Made by a program: the position numbers and the translations under genes
DNA from: Croceibacterium xixiisoli
GTDB lineage: Bacteria > Pseudomonadota > Alphaproteobacteria > Sphingomonadales > Sphingomonadaceae
Direction of reading: 5' to 3'
DNA length: 64,000 nucleotides
Assembly: GCF_009827305.1 (NCBI RefSeq)
Contig: NZ_WTYJ01000001.1
Coordinates: 124,001-188,000 of the forward strand
Shown here: piece after piece, positions 1 to 9,089 of the stretch
Layout: the number at the start of each line of letters is the position of its first letter
Numbering within the stretch: the stretch's first letter is position 1
The notes under the pieces: generated by a model
Seen by the model: only the letters and a program-made list of their open reading frames with translations
Told to the model about the DNA's origin: nothing
The model's database searches: none

Positions 1-621
1 GAATTGCAGGCGCTGCCGATCGCGCCCCTGCCCGCGGTGAGCGCTGGATTGCCGGCGGAATTGCTGGGCCGGCGGCCTGATCTGGCCGCGGCGGAACTGC
101 GGCTGCGCCAGACGCTGGCCACCAGCGATGCGACGGTGGCGGGCTTTTATCCGCAGCTGAACCTGACTGGATCGCTCGGCACCGCCAGTTCCACCCTGCT
201 CGACATCATCAGCAATCCGGTGGCGAGCCTGGGGGCGGCGATTTCCCTGCCGTTCCTGAACCCTGACCGGGTGCGGCTGCAGAGCGGGATCGCAAGGGCG
301 GATTACGATATCGCGGTCGCTGAATTCCGGCAGGATTTCTACGAGGCTCTGCGCGATACGGGCAATGCCCTGTCCCAGCGGGAACAGCTGATCGGGCAGG
401 CCGTGCTGCTGCAGCGCAGCCTGTCGGCGGCCAGCGATTCCGAACGGCTGTATGAACGCCGGTACCGCGCCGGGGCGATCGCCCTGCGCGACTGGCTCGA
501 CGCGCAGGAACGGCTGCGCACGTCCCGGGTCAGCGCGATCGACAACCGCTTGAGCCAGCTGAACGCCCAGGTGGCGCTTTATCAGGCGCTGGGCGGGGAC
601 ACAGCCATAGCAGGGGAATGA
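1..621 (+). CDS. RND efflux outer-membrane channel (NodT/OprM family), C-terminal part
   Basis: The reading frame is open from the first base of the window, so the true start lies upstream and only about the last 206 residues are present. The motif RRPDLAAAELRL near the start is the hallmark of the second repeat of NodT/OprM-type outer-membrane factors. It is followed by amphipathic helices typical of the TolC periplasmic barrel. These proteins form the outer-membrane exit duct of tripartite RND pumps. The adaptor and pump genes are presumably upstream, outside the window. It is a separate gene from the CzcC-type channel at 7758-9026. Family assignment is firm; the exported substrate cannot be told. 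Confidence 0.85.
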   Translation, partial: ELQALPIAPLPAVSAGLPAELLGRRPDLAAAELRLRQTLATSDATVAGFYPQLNLTGSLGTASSTLLDIISNPVASLGAAISLPFLNPDRVRLQSGIARADYDIAVAEFRQDFYEALRDTGNALSQREQLIGQAVLLQRSLSAASDSERLYERRYRAGAIALRDWLDAQERLRTSRVSAIDNRLSQLNAQVALYQALGGDTAIAGE

Positions 622-695
622 GGGGGCACCTCGCAAGCCCGGGCAGGACGAAACTAGCATTCGCGCCTGCCCGATAACCCCACAGGAGCAATTTC

Positions 696-1130
696 ATGAA
701 GCAGTCCAAGTCTCGCGCCATCGGCGCCGTGCTGGCGCTCGCTTGCCTTGCCGGATTGCCCGGCCCGGCCAGTGCGCAGCAGCAGGCACCCCGTCCGCAG
801 GCCAGCAGTTCCGCCGCGCCCCGGCCGGCAGCCACCCGCGCTGCAGCGACGCCAGCGCGCCAGAATGCACCTGCACAGGAGGCAGGGCAGCAGGTGGGCC
901 AGCGGTCCGGCAATGCGCATCCATCGTCACACTCCAGCAATGATGCCAGCCAGTATGGCAATTGGAACACCGGCTGGGGCATCCGTCCCGGCGCGCCGCC
1001 GGCGCATTGGAACAACAAGGGTGACTGGTATCGCCACGTCCGCGCCTGCCAGCAGAAATTCCGTTCTTACCGTGCTGCCACAGATACTTACCGGACGAAT
1101 TCGGGCCGGACAGTGCGCTGCACACTCTGA
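696..1130 (+). CDS. Small secreted BA14K-like protein
   Basis: A 144-residue protein with a clear Sec signal peptide (MKQSK..., hydrophobic core, cleavage near ASAQ at about residue 27). A low-complexity stretch rich in Ala, Pro, Gln and Arg follows. The last 35 residues (from about HVRACQQKF to the terminal VRCTL) contain two Cys flanking an FRSYR...TYR core that resembles the C-terminal module of the BA14K-like family, a secreted alphaproteobacterial protein with reported lectin-like activity. An AGGAG ribosome site precedes the ATG. The function is not known here and the family match is from pattern only. Confidence 0.6.
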   Translation: MKQSKSRAIGAVLALACLAGLPGPASAQQQAPRPQASSSAAPRPAATRAAATPARQNAPAQEAGQQVGQRSGNAHPSSHSSNDASQYGNWNTGWGIRPGAPPAHWNNKGDWYRHVRACQQKFRSYRAATDTYRTNSGRTVRCTL

Positions 1131-1201
1131 CCGGATCAGCCTTCCGACCTGGCAGCTGTTGCCTTCCGGCAGCACCCAACAGCGCCGCGGTCCGGGCTCA
1201 G

Positions 1202-1225
1202 ATTATGACTTCGAATTGTCATAAT
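1202..1225. promoter_or_regulatory. Inverted repeat upstream of the phosphate transporter
   Basis: ATTATGAC and GTCATAAT form a perfect 8-bp inverted repeat separated by TTCGAATT, ending 47 bases before the Pit start codon. It is AT-rich against a GC-rich background. The right half (TGTCATAA) resembles half of a PhoB box, so it may be an operator or promoter element controlling phosphate uptake. No regulator can be assigned from sequence alone. Confidence 0.4.
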
Positions 1226-1272
1226 TGATTGCTAGGGGCCGCCGCGTAATCACCTCCCGGGGAAATTCTCGC

Positions 1273-2919
1273 ATGACGACGGCGGCGGCTCTTGAGCCTG
1301 CGGCACCAGCCCAGCCTTCGGCAGGGCGACCGGATCTCGACAAGGGATTTGGACTGGCCGGGATGATTGGATTCTGCGCGGTGATCATCGCCACGCTGAT
1401 CTATGTCGGATACAATGTCTACGCCGATGCCAACGCCGCTGGCGTGGCACCGACGACCTATCTGCCCTTCATGCTGCTGTTTCTGGCGCTGTTGATCGCA
1501 CTGGGCTTCGAATTCGTGAACGGCTTCCACGATACGGCCAATGCCGTGGCGACGGTGATCTACACCAATGCCATGCCGGCGCATGTCGCGGTGGTGTGGT
1601 CCGGATTCTTCAACTTCCTGGGCGTGCTGCTGTCCACTGGCGTGGTGGCCTTCGGCATCGTCTCGCTGCTGCCGGTCGAACTGATCCTGCAGGTCGGATC
1701 CAATTCCGGCTTCGCCATGGTGTTCGCGCTGCTGCTGGCGGCGATCATCTGGAACCTGGCGACCTGGTTTCTCGGTATCCCGTCCTCCAGCTCGCACACG
1801 CTGATCGGCTCGATCATCGGCGTGGGCGTGGCCAATGCCCTGCTGCATGGCAAGAGCGGCACCTCGGGCGTGGATTGGACCAAGGCGCAGGAAATCGGCC
1901 AGGCGCTGATGATCTCTCCGCTGATCGGTTTCGGGGTGGCGGCGCTGCTGTTCCTGGCGATGAAGGTGCTGATCCGCAATGAAGCGCTGTATCAGGAACC
2001 CAAGGATGGCGCCCCGCCGCCGCCGTGGATCCGTGGCCTGCTGATCTTCACCTGCACCGGTGTCAGCTTCGCGCATGGTTCGAACGATGGGCAGAAAGGC
2101 ATGGGCCTGATCATGCTGATCCTGATCGGCACCGTGCCCACCGCCTATGCACTGAACCGCGCCGTGCCGGAACGCTATACCGTGGAATTCCACGCCAATT
2201 CGCTGACCGCCCAGGCAGCACTGGCGCAGAATGGCGTGGCGCTGGAACCGCGTGTTGCCGCTGCGGTGCAGACGCCGTCGCTGGCCCGCGACCAGGTATC
2301 GCGCTATATTTCCGAAAAGAAGCTGCAGCCTGAAACCCTGCCGGCGCTCAATGTGCTGATCAACGATGTCGATCAGCAGGTGGCCGAATATGGCTCGCTG
2401 GCCAAGGTGCCCTCGGCTGCGGTCAGCAATATCCGCAACGACATGTATCTCGCTTCCGAAGCGATCAAGCGTCTGGGCAAGGACAAGGCGGCGGGCCTGT
2501 CTGAGCAAAAGATCGAAACGCTCAACACCTACAAGGAATCGCTGGATGCCGGTACGCGCTTCATCCCGACCTGGGTGAAGGTGGCGGTGGCCTTCGCGCT
2601 CGGCCTTGGCACCATGGTCGGCTGGAAGCGGATCGTGGTGACGGTGGGTGAAAAGATCGGCAAATCCCACCTGACCTATGCGCAGGGTGCCTCGGCCGAA
2701 CTGGTGGCGATGGGCACGATCTTCGGCGCCGACAGCCTTGGCCTGCCGGTTTCGACCACCCATGTGCTGTCGTCCGGCGTGGCGGGCACGATGGCGGCCA
2801 ACAAATCGGGCCTGCAGATGAGCACGGTGCGCAATCTGCTGATGGCCTGGGTGCTGACCTTGCCGGCGTCTATCTTGCTCGCGGGCGGTCTCTACATGCT
2901 GTTCTCCGGCCTGTTCTGA
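1273..2919 (+). CDS. pit: Inorganic phosphate transporter, Pit family
   Basis: An integral membrane Pi:cation symporter of the PiT family (PF01384). The two inverted family repeats are visible: FVNGFHDTANAVAT near residue 80 and SFAHGSNDGQKGMGL near residue 260. These carry the conserved G-F/A-H-D/N signatures of phosphate carriers. An extra soluble stretch of about 120 residues sits between the halves (about 300-430), as in many alphaproteobacterial members. I chose the ATG at 1273, since the frame upstream to 1225 adds an unlikely Arg-rich tail. It is monocistronic: an inverted repeat lies upstream and a strong terminator downstream. Low-affinity phosphate uptake at the inner membrane is the expected role. 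Confidence 0.93.
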   Translation: MTTAAALEPAAPAQPSAGRPDLDKGFGLAGMIGFCAVIIATLIYVGYNVYADANAAGVAPTTYLPFMLLFLALLIALGFEFVNGFHDTANAVATVIYTNAMPAHVAVVWSGFFNFLGVLLSTGVVAFGIVSLLPVELILQVGSNSGFAMVFALLLAAIIWNLATWFLGIPSSSSHTLIGSIIGVGVANALLHGKSGTSGVDWTKAQEIGQALMISPLIGFGVAALLFLAMKVLIRNEALYQEPKDGAPPPPWIRGLLIFTCTGVSFAHGSNDGQKGMGLIMLILIGTVPTAYALNRAVPERYTVEFHANSLTAQAALAQNGVALEPRVAAAVQTPSLARDQVSRYISEKKLQPETLPALNVLINDVDQQVAEYGSLAKVPSAAVSNIRNDMYLASEAIKRLGKDKAAGLSEQKIETLNTYKESLDAGTRFIPTWVKVAVAFALGLGTMVGWKRIVVTVGEKIGKSHLTYAQGASAELVAMGTIFGADSLGLPVSTTHVLSSGVAGTMAANKSGLQMSTVRNLLMAWVLTLPASILLAGGLYMLFSGLF

Positions 2920-2937
2920 CCCTCGTCAGCCGGACCG

Positions 2938-2974
2938 AAAAAGAGCGGTACCCAACCGGGTTGCCGCTCTTTTT
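2938..2974 (+). terminator. Rho-independent terminator after pit
   Basis: AAAAAGAGCGG and CCGCTCTTTTT form an 11-bp stem, with TACCC/GGGTTG pairing extending it inward, and it ends in a T run. It lies 18 bases after the Pit stop codon. The A-rich left side could also terminate transcription from the other direction. Confidence 0.85.
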
Positions 2975-3009
2975 GTATCCGGTGCCAGCGGCCACGCTAT
3001 AGGCGGGCC

Positions 3010-3444
3010 ATGCTCACGATCCGACAGTCACGGCCCAATGATAGCTTGCGGGCGATGGATATCTGGCGCGCCGCCGTCGATGCCACCCACCACTTCCTGC
3101 ATCCGGATGATCGCGCGGCGATAGAGGCGGAATTGGCCGGATTTCTGCCTACGGCCCCGCTCTGGCTGGCGGTGGATCGCGGCGACCTAGCGCTGGGCTT
3201 CATGCTGCTGGATGGCGCGCAGATGGAGGCGCTTTTCGTCGATCCCGCCCATCACGGCCGGGGCGTGGGCCGCGCCTTGGTGGACCATGCGCGGCGCCTG
3301 CATCCGGTGCTGACGACTGACGTCAACGCGCAGAACCCGCAGGCCGCAGGGTTCTATGCCCGGCTCGGCTTTGTCGAAACCGGTCGGTCAGACAGGGACA
3401 GCCAGGGCCGCCCCTATCCGCTGATTCATCTGCGTTACGGCTGA
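3010..3444 (+). CDS. GNAT-family N-acetyltransferase, YjaB-like
   Basis: A 144-residue single-domain GNAT protein. The start (LTIRQSRPNDS), the WRAAVDATHHFL segment, the PLWLAVD strand, the acetyl-CoA loop HHGRGVGRAL (R/Q-x-x-G-x-G/A type) and NPQAAGFYARLGF all align by eye with Escherichia coli YjaB, a small acetyltransferase. It probably acetylates an amine of a small molecule or protein. Its last 10 bases overlap the convergent CzcA gene. Confidence 0.85.
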   Translation: MLTIRQSRPNDSLRAMDIWRAAVDATHHFLHPDDRAAIEAELAGFLPTAPLWLAVDRGDLALGFMLLDGAQMEALFVDPAHHGRGVGRALVDHARRLHPVLTTDVNAQNPQAAGFYARLGFVETGRSDRDSQGRPYPLIHLRYG

Positions 3445-6400
3445 GAATTCCCGGCCCGTCCATACCGCGCGTAAAGCGTGGGCAGGACGAACAGCGTCAG
3501 CAGCGTGGCGGTGATCAGCCCGCCGATCACCACGGTGGCCAGTGGTTTCTGCACCTCTGCCCCCGCTCCCGTGGCCAGGGCCATGGGCACGAAGCCCAGC
3601 GATGCAACCAGCGCGGTCATCACCACCGGGCGCAAACGGGTGAGGGCGCCTTCACGGGCGGCGAGGGCGCGTTCCATTCCCCGGTCCATCAAATCCTGGA
3701 TCGAGGTGACCATCACCAGCCCGTTCAACACCGCGATGCCGGACAGGGCGATGAAGCCCACTGCGGCCGAGATGGAAAAGGGCATGCCGCGCAGGAACAG
3801 CGTCATGGCGCCGCCGACCAGCGCCAGGGGGACGCCGGTGAACACGATCGCGGCGTCCCGCCCGCTGCGCAATGCGCCATAGAGCAGCAGCATGATCAGC
3901 ACGAAGCAGACCGGCACCACCAGCGCCAGCCGGGCCGTGGCGGAGTTCAGGTTTTCCACCTGCCCGCCCCATTCCAGATATTGCCCGGCGGGCAGGCGCA
4001 CCTTTTGTTCGATGCCCGCCTGCGCATCGGCCACCACGCTGGCGACATCGCGCCCGCGCACATTGGCCTGCACCACGATGCGGCGCTTGCCGTTTTCGCG
4101 GCTGATCTGGTTCGCGCCCGATGTGATGGCGATATCGGCCAGGCTGGAAAGGGGGACGAACTGCCCCCCGGCGGTGGGCACCGGGATCTGGTTCAGCACG
4201 TCCAGATCGCCAAGTTCCGCATCGGACAGGCGGATGGTGACCGGAAAGCGCCGATCCCCTTCGAAGATCATGCCCGCATCGCGCCCGGCCACGGCCGCCG
4301 TGATGATCTGCTGCATGGCCACGGGCGATACACCCAGCTGAGCCATCTGATCGCGCCTGGGGCGGATATCCAGCATGGGCAGGCCATCGGTCTGTTCCAC
4401 TCGCACATCGGTCGCGCCCTCGATGCCGCGCAGCACCGCCGCCAGCTGATCGGCGGTGTTGGTCAGCGCGTCGGTATCATCGCCGAACACCTTGATGGCG
4501 ACATCCCCGCGCACCCCGGCGATCAGTTCGTTGAAGCGCATCTGGATCGGCTGGCTGATTTCCCAGGCATTGCCGGGCAGGCCTTCCAGCGCGCCTTCAA
4601 CCTTGGCGATTAGATCGGCCTTCGACAGGCGCGGATCAGGCCAGGCGGACCGGTCGCGCATGATGATGAAAGTGTCGGAGATATTGGGCGGCATGGGGTC
4701 GGATGCGAGTTCCGCCGTGCCCGTCTTGGAAAAGACGAACTTCACCTCCGGCAATTTGGCGATCGCCTGTTCCACCTTGTTCTGCATCGCCTGGCTCTGC
4801 GCCACGGAGGTGCCGGGAATGCGCAGCACCTGCGCCACCAGATCGCCTTCGTCGAGTTGCGGCAGGAACTCATGCCCCAGCAGAGAGAAGGCGCCGGCCC
4901 CGGCGGCCAGGGTCAGGCCGGCAATGGTCAGCGTGCGGCGCGGCCAGGCCATGGCCTGGGTCAGGCGTGGGGCATAATGCCGTTCCAGCCAGCCCATGAT
5001 CCGCCCATGCTTTTCCTCCACCGGGCGCGACAGCCAGATCGCCAGCATGGCGGGCACGAAGGTCAGCGACAGGACGAAGGCACTGATCAGCGCCAGGATC
5101 ACCGTCAGCGCCATCGGGGTGAAGGTCTTGCCCTCCACGCCGGTCAGCGTCAGCAGCGGGACATAGACAAGGATGATGATCGACTGCCCATAGACGGACG
5201 GGCGGATCATTTCCCGCGCTGCAGCGGATACCACGCTCAGCCGTTCGTCCTGCTGCAGCGTGCGGCCAAGCGCGCGCTGTTGTTCGGCGATGCGCCGCAG
5301 CGCATTTTCGACGATGATCACCGCGCCATCGACGATCAGCCCGAAATCGAGCGCCCCCAGGCTCATCAGATTGGCGGAAACACCGCCGCGCAACATGCCG
5401 AAACTGGTCATCAGCATGGTGATCGGGATCACCAGCGCCGCGATCAGTGCCGCCCGGACATTGCCGAGCAGCAGGAACAGGATGACGATGACGAGCAGCG
5501 CCCCCTCGATCAGATTCTTGCCGACCGTGTGGATGGTTGCATTGACCAGCCCGGTGCGGTCCAGCACCGGCTGGACCACGATATCAGTGGGGAGGGAGGC
5601 GTTGATCGTTTCCAGCCGGGCGGCGACATTGCCGGCGACATTGCGGCTGTTTTCGCCGATCCGCATGATCGCAGTGCCGACGACTACTTCACGGCCGTTT
5701 TCGGATGCGGAACCCATGCGAATGGCCTGGCCCGGCTGGACATTGGCCACTTGCGCCAGTGTGATCGGCACTTCGGATCGGGTGGCGATGATTGTCTGGC
5801 GCAGATCGTCGATATTGCCGATCCGCGCGTCGGACCGCACCGACAGCCCTTCACCATTTCGGTCCACCACGCCCGCGCCAATGGCGCTGTTGCCGGCTTC
5901 CAGCGCCTGGGCCAGATCTTCCAGGCTGATGCCCAGCGCCGCGAGCCGCTGCATGTCCGGGATGACCTGGAACTGCTTGACATAGCCGCCGATCGAATCG
6001 ATCCCGGCCACGCCATCCACGGGTTTCAGCAGCGGGGTGATGATCCAGTCCTGCGCGGTGCGCAGATAGGTCGCCTTGTCCGCCTCGCTGATCAGCCGGT
6101 CCCCCTCTGGCGTGATATAGCTGCCGTCGGGCTGGATGCCGGGCTCACCCGGCTTGTGATCGTCATCGGGGCGGTGGGCCATGTGGACGGTCCACATGAA
6201 CACTTCACCCAGGCCGGTGGCGATCGGGCCCATGCTGGGTCTGGCGCCGTCGGGCAGGTCTTCTTCGGCTTCGCGCAGGCGTTCGGCCACCTGGTTGCGG
6301 GCGAAATAGATATCGGTGCGCTCGGTGAAGACGGCGGTCACCTGGGCAAAGCCGTTACGGCTCAAAGATCGGGTGTATTCAAGCCCTTCGATGCCCGCCA

Positions 6401-6617
6401 GGGCGGTTTCGATGGGGAAGGCGATCTGGCGTTCGACCAATTCGGGCGACAGGGCCGGGGCGCTGACATTGATCTGCACCTGGTTGTTGGTGATGTCCGG
6501 CACGGCATCGATCGGCAGGCGGCTGACGGCCCAGCCGCCGACACAGGCGGAAAGAGCCGTCAGCAGCAGCACCAGCCAGCGCTTTTCCACTGAAAAGGCA
6601 ACGATTTTTGCGATCAT
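3435..6617 (-). CDS. czcA: Heavy-metal RND efflux pump, CzcA family
   Basis: A 1060-residue inner-membrane RND transporter, the usual length for HME-RND pumps. The N-terminus has the first membrane helix followed by the family motif DAVPDITNNQVQI. Transmembrane segment 4 carries the metal-efflux signature DFGLIVDGAVIIVEN, whose Asp, Asp and Glu match the proton-relay residues of CzcA. A loop near residues 148-160 is His/Asp rich (HRPDDDHKPG), suggesting divalent cation handling. It is the last gene of a minus-strand operon, 3 bases after czcB and 140 bp after the His-rich leader gene region begins further upstream. It likely exports Co, Zn, Cd or Ni from the periplasm and cytoplasm. The exact metal cannot be decided from sequence. 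Confidence 0.93.
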   Translation of the reverse strand: MIAKIVAFSVEKRWLVLLLTALSACVGGWAVSRLPIDAVPDITNNQVQINVSAPALSPELVERQIAFPIETALAGIEGLEYTRSLSRNGFAQVTAVFTERTDIYFARNQVAERLREAEEDLPDGARPSMGPIATGLGEVFMWTVHMAHRPDDDHKPGEPGIQPDGSYITPEGDRLISEADKATYLRTAQDWIITPLLKPVDGVAGIDSIGGYVKQFQVIPDMQRLAALGISLEDLAQALEAGNSAIGAGVVDRNGEGLSVRSDARIGNIDDLRQTIIATRSEVPITLAQVANVQPGQAIRMGSASENGREVVVGTAIMRIGENSRNVAGNVAARLETINASLPTDIVVQPVLDRTGLVNATIHTVGKNLIEGALLVIVILFLLLGNVRAALIAALVIPITMLMTSFGMLRGGVSANLMSLGALDFGLIVDGAVIIVENALRRIAEQQRALGRTLQQDERLSVVSAAAREMIRPSVYGQSIIILVYVPLLTLTGVEGKTFTPMALTVILALISAFVLSLTFVPAMLAIWLSRPVEEKHGRIMGWLERHYAPRLTQAMAWPRRTLTIAGLTLAAGAGAFSLLGHEFLPQLDEGDLVAQVLRIPGTSVAQSQAMQNKVEQAIAKLPEVKFVFSKTGTAELASDPMPPNISDTFIIMRDRSAWPDPRLSKADLIAKVEGALEGLPGNAWEISQPIQMRFNELIAGVRGDVAIKVFGDDTDALTNTADQLAAVLRGIEGATDVRVEQTDGLPMLDIRPRRDQMAQLGVSPVAMQQIITAAVAGRDAGMIFEGDRRFPVTIRLSDAELGDLDVLNQIPVPTAGGQFVPLSSLADIAITSGANQISRENGKRRIVVQANVRGRDVASVVADAQAGIEQKVRLPAGQYLEWGGQVENLNSATARLALVVPVCFVLIMLLLYGALRSGRDAAIVFTGVPLALVGGAMTLFLRGMPFSISAAVGFIALSGIAVLNGLVMVTSIQDLMDRGMERALAAREGALTRLRPVVMTALVASLGFVPMALATGAGAEVQKPLATVVIGGLITATLLTLFVLPTLYARYGRAGNSQP

Positions 6618-6620
6618 GGA

Positions 6621-7754
6621 TCAGTGCCCCCCATGTTCGGCTTCGCCCTTGCCGAGCTCTGCCTTCAGGGTGAAGCTGCCCTCGGCGGCGATGCGTTCAT
6701 CGCCGGTCAGCCCGGTCACGACCGCGCGGCCGCCGCCTCGGCTGCTGACCGCGACGGGGGTGGCGCGGAAACCTTCGGCTGTGCGGACGAAGACGGTGGT
6801 GCGGCCTTCGACGGATTGGATGGCGCTTTCCGGGATACTGAAATTGCTGGCAGAATTGCCTGATCCGGCGGCTTGGATGGCGACGGAGACCGGTTCGCCG
6901 GGGCGCCAGAGGCCGCCGCTGTTGTCCAGCGTTACGATCACCGGGACCAGCCGGGTGGTTTCATCGACCACGGGGGAGATGAAATGCACCGCCCCGGTGC
7001 CGCGCCGGTCGCCCGAGATCACCTCAACCGGCACGCCACGGCCGATCCGCCCGGCATCGGCGGGGGACAGGGAAAGGGTTACGGCGACGCGTGAGAGATT
7101 GGAAACACGGAACAATTCCGCGTCCGGGGCGACGGTGGAGCCCAGCGTTACGGTGCGGGCGGTGATCCGTCCGGCGATGGGGGCGGTGATGCCGATGCGG
7201 TTGAGCGACCCGCCGCCGACGCCGGCAGCGGCCAGTTGCTGCTGCGCCAAACGGACGGCGATGTCGGCTTCGGTGGCGGCGGTGCGGGCGGCGATCAGGT
7301 CTGCTTCGGGTGTGACGCGTTCGGCAAACAGGCGCTGTTCGCGGGCCAGAGTGGCGCGCGCCAGTTGCGCACGGGCGCGCCCTGCCTCCGCCTCAGCGCG
7401 CAGGGCCGCCACTTCGCGGCTCTCGATCACGGCGATCACGTCGCCGCGCTGGACCGCTTCGCCTAGGTTGCGCTGCAGGCTGACGACCCGGCCACCGATG
7501 GCGGCAGACACGACCTGCGTGGCCTGGGGATCGCCCTCGATCATGGCCGGCAGGGACAGCACGCCGGCACCGCCCGATTGCGGCTGGACCAGGGTGATGC
7601 CGGCTGAACCGATCTGCTGTTCGGTCAGGTGAATTTCACCCTCTTCATCGTGATTGTCCGCATGGGCTTCTTCTTCGGCATGCTCTGGCGGGTTGGAACT
7701 GCAGGCTGCCAGAGGGGCGAGCAGGAGCGCGGCGAGAATGATGCTTTTCCGCAT
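6621..7754 (-). CDS. czcB: RND periplasmic adaptor lipoprotein, CzcB family
   Basis: A 377-residue membrane-fusion protein. It begins with a lipoprotein signal ending in the lipobox LAAC (Cys about 18), followed by a His/Glu/Asp-rich stretch (HAEEEAHADNHDEEGE) typical of metal-binding CzcB N-termini. A barrel-sandwich hybrid domain (GGRVVSLQRNLGEAVQRGDV), an alpha-hairpin rich in Arg/Ala, and the return lipoyl half (ITAPIAGRITARTVTLGS) follow. It links the CzcC channel to the CzcA pump. The gene lies 3 bases from both neighbours, so the operon is tightly coupled. Confidence 0.92.
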   Translation of the reverse strand: MRKSIILAALLLAPLAACSSNPPEHAEEEAHADNHDEEGEIHLTEQQIGSAGITLVQPQSGGAGVLSLPAMIEGDPQATQVVSAAIGGRVVSLQRNLGEAVQRGDVIAVIESREVAALRAEAEAGRARAQLARATLAREQRLFAERVTPEADLIAARTAATEADIAVRLAQQQLAAAGVGGGSLNRIGITAPIAGRITARTVTLGSTVAPDAELFRVSNLSRVAVTLSLSPADAGRIGRGVPVEVISGDRRGTGAVHFISPVVDETTRLVPVIVTLDNSGGLWRPGEPVSVAIQAAGSGNSASNFSIPESAIQSVEGRTTVFVRTAEGFRATPVAVSSRGGGRAVVTGLTGDERIAAEGSFTLKAELGKGEAEHGGH

Positions 7755-7757
7755 GGG

Positions 7758-9026
7758 TCAGTATCCGTTTTCGGAAAGGGCCGGGGTGAGCAGGCGGGTG
7801 ATCCGCGCGTCGGCTGCGAGATATTGGCTGCGTGCCTCGACGATCGAGCGCCGGGTCTGCAGCAGGGTGGTTTCGGCATCGAGCAGGGCAAGCTGGTCGA
7901 ACTTGCCCTCCGCATAGCCGATCCGGGCGATCCGGGCGGCTTCGGCGGCGGTGCGCATCAGCGGTTCGGACAGGCGCAGCGTGGCGGCGGCGCGGTTGCG
8001 ATCTGCGAGGGCGGTGTCGATGGCCTGCTGCGTGTCGAGCATGGTCTGGCGCCGCCGGGCTTCGGCCTGATCGCGGGCATGGCCGGCGCGGGCGATGGCG
8101 GCATTGCCATTGTTGAACAGCGGCAGGGGCAGGCTGATGCCGACGACCAGCGCGACATCGTTCGATGCCTGAAACTGCCGCGCCCCGGCCATGACGGAAA
8201 CATCCTGCCAGCGCTGGCTGCGGGCGAGGCGGATCTGCGCCTCGGCATCGGCGATATCGGCATCGGCCTGGGCCACGGCCAGATTGCCGGCGATATCGGC
8301 GGTTGCGCCCGGCTGTTCGCCGAGCAACGGGCCGGAAGCGCCGGCATGGTCGAGCGGCCGGCGGTCGAGCGGTTCGGTGACCGGGCGCCCCATCAGCCGG
8401 CCGAGCTGTACCCGCGCGGCCATTTCGGCGGTTTGCGCCTGATCCCGTTCGGCCTGCGCATTCAGATGCTGCAGCCGGGCGCGTTCGGCATCGATCGGTG
8501 GGGCGACACCCAGTTCGGACCGGCGGGTGGCAACACGCAGGTTTTCTGCCGTCACGGCCAGCTGATCCTGCGCAATGGCGAGCAGATCCTGCGCGGACAG
8601 CGCGGCAACGAAGGCCTGGGTCAGGGCCAGCCGCAGATCGGCGCTGGTGGCGCTGCCGGCCAGATCGGCACGCTGCAGGGCGACATCGGCGGCGGCGAGG
8701 CGGGCCGAGCGCTGCCCGCCGATTTCGAGCGGCACGGCCAGGCTGACCATGGTTTCGGCCTGGCGGATGCCGCGATAATCGCCGGAGCCGACGATATTTT
8801 CGCTGTCCACGCTGGCGATGGGGTTGGGCCGCAACCCGGCGACGATGCGCCCGGTGGCCGCTTCCCGGCGGCCGGATGCGGCGGCATCGAGCGCGGGGGA
8901 GGCTGCGCTCGATTCGGCCAGAGCCCGTTCCAGCGTCAGCGCGGGTTCGGTTTCCGCCTGCAGCGGGCCGGCAATCGGGCCTGCCACAAGCATCGCGACG
9001 CCAAGCGCCGCCATCAGAAATCTCAT
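7758..9026 (-). CDS. czcC: Metal-efflux outer-membrane channel, CzcC family
   Basis: A 422-residue outer-membrane efflux protein with a signal peptide (cleavage near PLQAETEPAL). It has two TolC-type repeats, with the characteristic QAETMVSLAVPLEIGGQR and GISLPLPLFNNGN beta-strand segments, as in CzcC/CusC proteins. It is the second gene of the minus-strand operon after the small His-rich protein and completes the tripartite pump with czcB and czcA. No two-component regulator gene is found next to the operon in this window. Confidence 0.92.
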   Translation of the reverse strand: MRFLMAALGVAMLVAGPIAGPLQAETEPALTLERALAESSAASPALDAAASGRREAATGRIVAGLRPNPIASVDSENIVGSGDYRGIRQAETMVSLAVPLEIGGQRSARLAAADVALQRADLAGSATSADLRLALTQAFVAALSAQDLLAIAQDQLAVTAENLRVATRRSELGVAPPIDAERARLQHLNAQAERDQAQTAEMAARVQLGRLMGRPVTEPLDRRPLDHAGASGPLLGEQPGATADIAGNLAVAQADADIADAEAQIRLARSQRWQDVSVMAGARQFQASNDVALVVGISLPLPLFNNGNAAIARAGHARDQAEARRRQTMLDTQQAIDTALADRNRAAATLRLSEPLMRTAAEAARIARIGYAEGKFDQLALLDAETTLLQTRRSIVEARSQYLAADARITRLLTPALSENGY

Positions 9027-9089
9027 GTCGATTGTCCTGAACAGAATGGCTGATCCGTGCCGCGCATCGCGGGCGGCAGGGGCACATCG

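Noticed and set aside
1219-2763. Long minus-strand frame opposite the phosphate transporter (514 codons).
   Set aside because: Composition (His, Arg, Gln, Asp) is that of a codon shadow, while the plus strand has clear Pit motifs.
4857-6593. Long plus-strand frame opposite czcA (578 codons).
   Set aside because: No domain or start context; czcA on the other strand is unambiguous.
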